From Calliphora vicina (Eukaryota; Arthropoda; Insecta; Diptera; Calliphoridae), in the NCBI RefSeq assembly GCF_958450345.1, contig NC_088780.1, forward strand, positions 33,565,667-33,629,666: DNA of 64,000 nt, in the 5' to 3' direction. The notes under the pieces are model-generated. The model was not told the origin of the DNA. It made no database searches and was given only the letters and a program-made list of their open reading frames with translations. Below are positions 56,690-64,000 of the stretch, piece by piece; within the stretch, counting starts at the first letter, position 1, and each line of letters begins with the position of its first letter. The position numbers and the translations under genes are program-made.

Positions 56690-57000
56690 AATTTTGTATG
56701 GGCAGTGGGCGTTGGGCGTGGACGATTTTGATAAAATATAATTTTTTTCTTAATTTAGTCCATATAATTCTCGGTGCCAAATTTCTAGACTTTTACTTGG
56801 ATAGGAAAAATGTTATGCGAAAAATCTTTTTGGTTTGTATGGGCAGTGGGCGTGGTCGATTTTGATAAAATTTTATTTTTTTCTTAGTTTGGTCCATATA
56901 ATTCTCGGTGCTAAATTTCACGACCACTCCTTGTCATTTTTGCATAAAAATGTAAGAATCCATCCCTCTGTGTGTGGTACCCGGGTACCCTGTTAAATGT
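56690..57000. repeat. Two-unit tandem repeat, about 141 bp
   Basis: 'tgtatgggcagtgggcgt' followed by 'cgattttgataaaat', 'tttttttcttaatttagtcc' and 'atataattctcggtgccaaa' starts near 56695 and again near 56836. Just past the array, the perfect palindrome GGTACCCGGGTACC lies at 56977-56990. 'Gtgggcgtgg' repeats of this kind often lie in fly rolling-circle elements; that link is inference. Confidence 0.7.
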
Positions 57001-57059
57001 ATTTTCTTTTTCACATACATAAAGGATAAGCTGACGTTGAAATGCTTCTAAAATTTGTT

Positions 57060-57150
57060 AGACTGTCAATGTTTTGCATGGACAGCCAGCCAATCAGCTA
57101 GACGAACATGGTTAAATCGACTCAAATAGTGATTCTGGTAATGCGGTACC
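57060..57150 (-). repeat. Family F2 fragment (microsatellite core)
   Basis: 'ttttgcatggacagccagcc' and 'gttaaatcgactcaaatagt' are the inverse of the F2 core at 50640-50705, including the GGCTG/GTCY tract. Confidence 0.65.
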
Positions 57151-57304
57151 GATTTCGCTTGTGCGTAATCAAAATTATTAACTTAAACGTATCCGCTCTC
57201 GTATTTTAGCTTAAATTTATAATTAAAACTGGATTCTCCAAATTCTTTTTTACCTACCAATGGTTAATAGCTAGAGAGATGAGTTTTCACGTGTAAGTAT
57301 ATAT

Positions 57305-57380
57305 ACACAGAGAAAACATATTCGTGGTAGCAACCGAATTTGTAGCCAAACAAATGATTCTACCCTATTGAATTTTATAG
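57305..57380 (+). repeat. Arm of the MITE-like family at 39731
   Basis: 'cacagagaaaacatattcgt' and 'ggtagcaaccgaatttgtag' then 'caaatgattctacc' match both arms of the 39731-39977 element. No opposite arm was found. Confidence 0.6.
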
Positions 57381-59242
57381 TTTTGGCTACAAAATTTTAT
57401 AAGAGGTAACAAAAGTTTGGAAATTCTTCTATATGATCTGATTTTCTGTTAAAAATTTATGTTCAGTACGAAATAAATTTGATTGAAAAGAAAATTTGTT
57501 GGTATTTGAATTCTTTTTTGCCCAAAACCAATTCGATACACTTGAAATTCACATGTTCAGAAAATGTCCTTAAAGTTAAAAATTGACACATTATAATTAA
57601 TTGTATAAAAGTGACTAATCCATAAAAGAAAGAAATGCAATTACTGAATATGTATATATTCAATATAGTTAAATTCAAAATGTTTAGTATACTTTGATCA
57701 AATAACGAATTCTATAGGCTTTATAGGTTTGCACTAACGCTACAACTACTCGTAGTTATGCCATGTTGGCCCACATTGTTGAAACCAAAGTAAGAACAAA
57801 AAGGAAAAGGAAGATTTCTAGGGCTTCTTTTATTTTATTTGTTTGCTATTGCAATTGTATTTTTTTAGTTATAGCATATTATATGACCATCTCCCATTTG
57901 AGATTCACGCGTTTTTTGTTGCTATTGTAGTTATTTTTCTTGTTTTGTATAGTTGTTGTACGTGTTATCATTTTCAGTTTGGAGTTTGAGCTTAAAAACT
58001 ACCTTGTGGCACATGTTGTATTTGTTTGCATACAACAATTCTGTACTTGTACTCGTCGCAATGCGTCACATGCCTCAAACTTTAGACGATTGTTGTGTGT
58101 GTGAGTGAGTGAATGAGTGTGTATGTGTGTGCATGTGTGTCCCTTCTACTTCCTACCCGAAAAAAAAAATAATAAAAAAAAACCACACAAAAACTTAAAC
58201 ACACAGAGATACTCATTCGTACACACGAAACTGCTGCAAGTGCTTTGCAAGTAGTGTAGTTTTTGTTGTTTTTTTATGCTTTCTGTTTTTCGCGGAAATA
58301 AACTGCAGTTTTTCCCTGCTGTTGTTGTTGTTGCTGCTGCTGTTGTTTTGAGGCCCAAATAGAAAATTGTATGTAAGAGAGTGTGTGCGTGTGTCTATGA
58401 GAGGAAGGCGGTAGGGCCAGGATGTGGGTTGTTGCAATGCATTTTATATTCATGTATTATTCTACTTCTTGTTGCTGTTGTTTTTGTTTCTGTTTCCAGC
58501 TCATAGCAAACAAATACGAATGCATTCCTTTCTTCCTTGCCCCAGCTCTCGTTGGCGTTTAGTTTGTTTTGCAACACCCCGAAAAAAGCCTTCCTTACCT
58601 TAGGTTTTATTTCTTGTAATGGCAATTTCTGAGCGCATTTTTTTTTTTTGCTGCAATCGTTGGTTGTGCAACTGCATTGGTTCGATTCGCGTTCATCACC
58701 ATCAGGTTGATGGCGATGGTACTGGTGCCAGTGCTAGTGCTGCTGATGATGATGACGTTGTTGCTGGTTGTTTCCCTATGCAGTATGTTTTAGCATTGTC
58801 TTGCACTTCACTGCATTGGCTGTTGTTTTTTTTTTTTGTTTTTTAGGATTATATTCGTGATATTTCTTTTTTAATTTTACGCGCACTTGGTGGATTTTGC
58901 AGTTGTTTTGTATTATTTACTAAGTTTTTTATTTGCAAGTGCATATGCTTGCATATGAGGTGATATATCGCAATTTTTATAGCCAAAATGGGATTTTATC
59001 TTTCAAATGCCTTATCGCTAAAATTTTCTTTATGTTTACAAATATCTAAATGATTTAGTGTTTTGTGGCCCTTGTCGTAAACACTTTTATATTACAGAGA
59101 GTTAGGTTGTTTTTCTTCTAGTTTTTATATTAAAGTGTCTGTTGGACGATTTAATAAAGGTTTGTTTTTAGGTAAATATATCATAAAATGTAGCGATAAC
59201 TCTATTATTGACTTGTAATAAAAAAAAAGTTTGCTTTATGTA
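57381..59242. other. No recognised gene; simple-sequence-rich
   Basis: Contains GTGTGAGTGAGT-type patches (58095-58140) and GTT/GCT triplet runs (58318-58345 and 58690-58760). Several frames reflect these runs (poly N/S on minus, poly D/A on plus). Somewhat richer in GC than the rest, and it looks like unique intronic or intergenic fly DNA. I could not support an exon. Confidence 0.45.
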
Positions 59243-59350
59243 ACACGAAGTCTGGTTATGTGTTAACTAATAGTTATACTGACAGTTTTCATAAAAAATA
59301 ATATTAAACGACAGTATAACTATTAGTTAGCACCTAACCAGACTTCGTGT
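59243..59350. mobile_element. 108-bp MITE, near-perfect hairpin, TA-flanked
   Basis: The left arm ACACGAAGTCTGGTTATGTG and 'ttaactaatagttatactga' is mirrored at the right by 'cagtataactattagttagc' and 'acctaaccagacttcgtgt'. The arms are about 46 bp with very few mismatches, loop about 16 nt. TA on both sides (59241-59242 and 59351-59352) suits a Tc1/mariner-type MITE. The transcript would fold into a long hairpin. Confidence 0.85.
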
Positions 59351-59794
59351 TAATGGGGGTAAATAAAAGTTATTTTAAATTATATATTTTGATAAGTAGT
59401 CTGCTACATTTAAATACTGAAACAATATTAACAAAGTCTTGCTAATAATAAACGATTTATTTAGAGCTATATTTATGTTTGTTTCCCTGTATATATTTAG
59501 CATTTTTTCGAGGAAAATTAGAAAGTAAACAATTCCTTATGCACTTCGAACAAGGCGCTTCTAAGAAGAAGTAGTGTTAGGCAATAAACGACCAATTGTA
59601 CGCGAGAAGGCTGTAATTAAAACCAAACAAAACACCCAAAAACCTACTTCCAAGTAAAAACTCACCACAGAAAATGCATGTAGATATGTACTAAGTACAA
59701 ATTTGTTTTGCATTTAACAAACTTAAAAACCTGGCTTTTTCAGTTTTAGGTTAGTTTATTTAAATTAATAATCGAAGATACACAAAAATTATAT
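59351..59794. other. No recognised feature
   Basis: AT-rich spacer between the small MITE and the mariner cluster. Confidence 0.4.
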
Positions 59795-60375
59795 TGGGTG
59801 TATGACCTAAAAATGCGAAAGAGCTTTCTGCATCAATAGGTGAGGCAAAACTTACCAAACACTTCATTCTAAATACTTTTGAACAGGCATTGCAACCTGT
59901 GGGCGAGCGTTGTCATGATAAAATATTAAGGTTTCATGTCTAGTCGCATATTCTGCACGTTTTTGTGCCAAACGAACCAGTTGCGTTTGATGCAGATTCC
60001 CTGTGATGGCCTGGCCCGATTGAAGCAGCATATAATATATTAGCGCCATGGATATTTGCCTTTGGTGTCGATTCGACAGGTTGAATGGGATTCACAACTT
60101 CGGGTTATCATAATGGATCCATTTATCAGCACAAGTAATGAGTCGGTGCAAAAACGATATTCTTTTATAGCGTTCAAGCATTATTTTGAAAATTCCAAAT
60201 CTCTATCAAGATCTCTCAGCTTCAATTCGCAACAAAAGCTTTTGTATGAATTCTGCTGCTTGCACATGTTCTGAAATTGCTGATAGAATAGCTCCGAATG
60301 ATTTTGCAAGCCCTTGTTGAGTTTCTCAAAAATCTTCATGGAGTAATGTCTTGCCAAGACCCCTTGAAATACGAT
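59795..60375 (-). pseudogene. Mariner transposase relic (middle domain)
   Basis: On the minus strand from 60375: GLGKTLLHEDF, ETQQGLAKSFGAI, LERYKRISFLHRLIT, DKWIHYDNPK with the first catalytic region, then MALIYYMLLQSGQAITGNLH and LIFYHDNARPQVAMPVQKYL, which holds the second catalytic D in HDNARP. The rest of the C-terminus is deleted, and sequence jumps to the terminus at 59795, TTGGGTGTATGACCTAAAAA. The same terminus ends the mariner at 41125. One stop and frameshifts are visible; the last 61 codons form an open frame (59864-60049). Confidence 0.82.
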
Positions 60376-60379
60376 TTTG

Positions 60380-60655
60380 CATGTCCGAATCGGTGAAAAA
60401 TGGATCGATTACAATAACCCGAAGCATATGAAGCCCGGCCAACCAATCGAATCGACAACAAAGTCAAATATCCAGTGCGCTATGGTAAAGCTCTCTATTT
60501 GGTGGAACCAAAAGAGTTTAATCTATTATGATCTGCTGAAATCTAGCCAGATAATCACAGGGAACCCATATCGAACGCAACTGAAAGTGTTATATTCCAT
60601 CATTACAACGTTCGGCCACATGTTGCTGTACCTCTTACAGAGTATTTAGAATGTA
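60380..60655 (+). pseudogene. Mariner transposase relic, opposite orientation
   Basis: Plus strand: IGEKWIDYNNPKHMKPGQPI, then VKLSIWWNQKSLIYYDLLKS, SQIITGNPYRT, and in another frame NVRPHVAVPLTEYLE. This is the same domain as the neighbouring fragment, inverted, so the two lie head to head with about 5 bp between recognisable parts. It is a dead fragment. Confidence 0.75.
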
Positions 60656-61185
60656 CAGAACACAACTGATTCCTTTGAAGCGAGCATTGACGAGTATTCG
60701 TTTCGCGGTGGCCAATTCTCATCACAACCACGTGAGATGATCATGCCAACAAATCGTACGTCCAGAATGTACACCTTAAACCATCCTATTGAAACCACAT
60801 GCCGTTGGTGTCCTTATCATCCAATCATCCTGAAAAAGCCGTTGACAGTGATGGCTAACGTCGTTCTCAAAAAATATGTACCGATCCACAAAAAAACAGT
60901 TGACCAAAATCCACACCAAACAGTTGACTTTTTCGGTATTCATTGGACGCTCTTGGATCTTATGTGGATTTTTATTCTATCAAATTCGACAATTTTGTTT
61001 GTTGATGTCCCCATTCATCCTGAAATTTTATGATTTGAACGTGTAGTTGAACGCTACATCCATCTTTGGTGATATTGAAAAAAAATTTAATAAATAACAT
61101 GTAATTCAATAGCTGTTGCTTCAAATATGGCCGCTCTTAAGTGTCAAAGTTGGAAAGTCCCTATTGGAAGTCCTTTAATTGGTAG
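60656..61185 (-). pseudogene. QDGATCH-type transposase relic, second copy
   Basis: Minus strand: pieces near 60880-61030 correspond to 'VTVWCGFWS'-type residues and 'YFFENDV' (seen here as WCGFWS and FLRTTLAITVNGF). The terminus 'gacttccaatagggactttc' with 'caactttgac' (complement of 61145-61178) matches 46437-46470. It abuts the mariner fragment without spacer. Heavily frameshifted. Confidence 0.55.
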
Positions 61186-61549
61186 TTTTTGTTTTCATGA
61201 GTACTTCTTTCACTTTGTTGTATTACATGAAAAATTCTTGCAAATTACCTTAACAATTTTGGACTGTAGTTGAGTCCTATAGTTGACGTGTGGTCTGAAT
61301 GACACCATTTTAATAAAACATCAACTAATCACGCAAAGACAGAACCAGTTTTTATTAAAAAATGATAATTTCATCCAATAATTCAGATCAGTTTGCAGCG
61401 AATTTTAATAGATAACTCCAGAGAAATTTATTTTATGGGAATTAAATTATTTTTAATATGTATCGGACATTGTTAGGTATAAGGGGGGTTAAGGGAAAGT
61501 GAAGCGAATACAAATATACACTATATTGTACACATAGCCAATCTTTTCC
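61186..61549. other. No recognised feature
   Basis: AT-rich spacer before the GC-richer 5' region of the terminal non-LTR element. Confidence 0.4.
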
Positions 61550-64000
61550 AAATGACAACCTCACCCACTGCCCAGCACGTACTTGGTGACCCCTGTTAAA
61601 GCTAACGAGGCTCTGTCGAACGTCGGCCTGGCGGCACTCTGGCAGCCCCAGCACCAGGATCGGGTGGAGAAGTCTAATCAGCTACTACATCCTAAATAAA
61701 CAACGATCTGATCAAATGATGACGACATTTAGCGTGAAAAATCGCACTCGATTTGGAACCTGGAACTTTGGAAGTTTGCAAGGAATTTAAGAACTACAAC
61801 CTAATATTCTTTGGGCTAAGTGAACTTCGCTGGCCAGATTTTGGTGAAACAACAACCACGGAGGGGCTCCATCTTCTGTATTCCGGTAAACCAGCAAGTG
61901 ACACAAGATCATCTGGTGTTGGTCTGCTGCTGTCAAGAGAAGCCCATAATGCCGTTATAAGTTAGAAACTATATTCAGATAGGATAATCTCAGTAAGGCT
62001 GCGCACCCGTGCACGTAACATGACATGTATACAATGTTACGCACCTACAGATGTTTCAGAATATTGTGTCAAAGAGGAATTCTACAGTCTCCTCGATCGC
62101 GAAATATCGTCCTCGAACATCGGCGATATCTTAGTGGTAGTCTGGAGAATATAATGGGTACTCATGCACTGGGTAGACGAACGGAAAATGGCGAGCTTTT
62201 TGTCAATATGTGTGCGGCGAACAACCTCGTTATTGGCGGATCCTTATTTCCGCACAAACCGGTCCACTGAGAATCAGATTGATCATATAACAATTAGCCA
62301 TAAATGGCGCGGTTCTCTCCTGGACGTAAAATGCAAACGATGTGCTGACATTGCAAGTGACCACCATCTAGTGGTGACAAGTATGCGCATCAAATTAGCT
62401 GCAGTAGATAATAATGTCCCAACAATCCAGAAAAAATTCGATGTGATCAAGCTTAGAAATCCGACAGTAGCCTCAAATTATAATAATGCATTACAACAAT
62501 CCCTATCATCAACATCATTTAACCAGCGTAAAAACTGGCAAAATACTAAACGCATTATTACTGATGCTGCCAAAGCTCATATTGGGTATAAAGCACACAT
62601 ACGTAAACAGTGGATATCTGACGACACATGGTCACTTATAACGAAGAGAAAATACCTAAAAGCCGCCCTCAACTCTGCTAAAACGCGAAACGTGAAAGCT
62701 AATCTTCGTTCGCAGTATACTGCTGCAGATCGTCTGGTAAAACGTAGCGCACGCAATGATAAACGCACTTGGGTAAGCAACATATCAACAGAGGCTCAAG
62801 TGGCAGCCGATACAAATCGCAGCGGAGAGCTCTACAAGCTCGTTAAAAGGATAATAAACAAACCTAGCATATCTGGAAGGCCAATAAGATATGACGATGG
62901 TATACTTATAACATCCAAAGATGAACAGCGTGATCTATGGGCTGATTATTATTATTCAATGCTCTCCCCGGGGCCAAACTACGATCCAATATTTAATTGT
63001 ACTACCCACGATAACGTATTAAATATCTCCACCACCACTCCTTCGTTATCTGATATTGTATGCGCAATCAAGACGATCAAAAACAACAAAAGCCCTGGAA
63101 ATGACAACATATCTCCAGAACTTCTCAAAATAGATCCTTACACAAGTGCACAAATCCTTTTGACCTTAGTAGAAGATATATGGATTAACGAAAACGTTCC
63201 CGAAGAGCTTAAGAAGGCATAATAGTATAGCTACCTAAAAAAGGAGATTTAACTAGTCGTAACAACTGGCGAGGTATCACGTTACTCAGCATGGTGAACA
63301 AGATAATAACCCACATAATAACGACAAGGCTGTCTGACGCTATAACACCACAACTCAGACTGCAGCAAGCTGGCTTTCGTCCGAATAAATCATGTATTGA
63401 CCACGTCAACACACTTAGAATCATAATGGAACAGTCGGTCGAATGGCGATCGCCTCTATATCTAATATTCATTGACTTCGAGAAAGCATTCGGTACTCTC
63501 AATCACAATGTGATTTGGAAAGCCCTTGAATGTAAAAGAAGTCCCACAGAAAATTATTCAGCTCGTTAAGGAAAGGCACGAAGGAAAGCTTAGCAGAAAA
63601 ATTACCGTTGGTACAGGGGTACGGCAGGGTTGTGTGATGTCACCACTGTTATTTAATATTGTGTTATATATTGTTATGACCCAGGCTATGTCGGATAATA
63701 GAGGGATCGTATGGGGACTTCGAGACCGATTAGATGATCTGGAATATGCTGATGATATCTGCCTTCTCTCTCATCGGTACTCTGATATGACCATCAAATT
63801 ACAACGTCTCACAGAGTTTGCTAAGAACTCTGGTCTCAAGATAAACATTGGCAAAACTAAAGTGATGCGAATTAACACAGATGTCGCAAATAACTTTACA
63901 ATTGATAATGAGACCCTGGAGGAGGTTGACTCATTCTGTTACCTTGGCGCTATTCTCACAACATCCGGTGGTTCAGGTGCAGATATTGCCAATCGGATAA
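61550..64000 (+). pseudogene. Non-LTR retrotransposon (RTE-like), endonuclease plus reverse transcriptase, runs off the edge
   Basis: A GC-richer 5' leader (about 61550-61720) precedes an apurinic-type endonuclease: SVKNRTRFGTWNFGSL, LIFFGLSELRWPDFGET, IQCYAPTDVSE and the catalytic SDHHLVV near 62355. A long linker follows, open in one frame from about 62269 to 63220 (KAHIRKQWISDDTWSLIT, IKNNKSPGNDNISPELL). The RT reads QQAGFRPNKSCIDHVNTLRI, motif A FIDFEKAF, motif B GVRQGCVMSPLLFNIV, and motif C LEYADDICLLSH; it is open from about 63535 to 64000. Lesions: a stop at about 61963, a deletion removing the 'GDFNA' endonuclease core near 62150, a frameshift near 62269, a stop near 63221, a single-base frameshift near 63538 and a small deletion near 63575. 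Same family as 48595-53905. Confidence 0.88.

Noticed and set aside
58146..58846. Several frames with poly N, S, D or A that could suggest a fly transcription-factor exon
   Set aside because: They follow triplet repeats in three frames and both strands, with no adjacent conserved domain, so a real exon cannot be supported.
61442..61654. 70-codon minus-strand frame with non-repetitive composition
   Set aside because: Most of it is antisense to the 5' leader of the non-LTR element at 61550, and no domain is visible.

Overview
The window is AT-rich and looks like repeat-dense intergenic or intronic DNA from a higher fly (Diptera, probably a calyptrate). The best evidence is several DINE-1/mini-me-like elements, which are rolling-circle-type dipteran repeats with an internal GTCY proto-microsatellite. 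Mariner, Tc1, hAT and Harbinger-like DNA elements and non-LTR retrotransposons are also typical of flies. I found no host protein gene, rRNA or functional tRNA that I could support. Every coding stretch I recognise belongs to a transposable element or to a repetitive protein family, and all are broken.

Layout. 0-14 kb: a partial long-TIR repeat (family X), a fragment of an unnamed repetitive protein, a DINE-1-like copy carrying a TIR element, a complete but dead hAT element with an 8-bp target-site duplication and a Helitron-like tandem-repeat block inside it, then inverted-repeat elements with a perfect 59-bp palindrome. 15.4-16.4 kb: about 1 kb of homogeneous 11-bp minisatellite. 18-26 kb: a DINE-1-like copy split by a tRNA-derived SINE, a short Helitron with a small internal inversion, family X copy B, and another DINE-1-like copy. 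27.9-29.2 kb: a Harbinger-like element carrying a four-exon Myb/SANT-like pseudogene. 32.8-35.7 kb: family X copy A, split by a Helitron and a non-LTR retrotransposon. 36.7-41.4 kb: two mariner relics, a DINE-1-like copy whose GACA tract has grown to about 454 bp, and a family F2 element with mariner inside. 43-47 kb: a relic of a Helitron helicase, a Tc1/mariner-superfamily transposase, and three small inverted-repeat elements, one a deletion derivative of the 28-kb Harbinger-like element. 48.6-53.9 kb: one non-LTR copy split by a TTAA-flanked MITE, another TIR element, an F2 element and a complete Tc1-like element. 55-57 kb: a second relic of the unnamed repetitive protein and more rolling-circle pieces. 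59.8-61.2 kb: head-to-head mariner fragments and a second transposase type. 61.5-64 kb: a larger copy of the 48-54 kb non-LTR family, running off the right edge.

The parts do not form a pathway. The window records successive insertions: older DINE-like, family X and non-LTR copies served as landing sites for younger elements. The observations most worth following are the microsatellite expansion inside a DINE-like element, the TTAA MITE whose removal restores a non-LTR reading frame, the Harbinger parent/MITE pair, the roughly 153-bp subrepeats of family F2, and the two relics of an unassigned repetitive protein family. Family names rest on recognition of motifs and termini; no database search was run.
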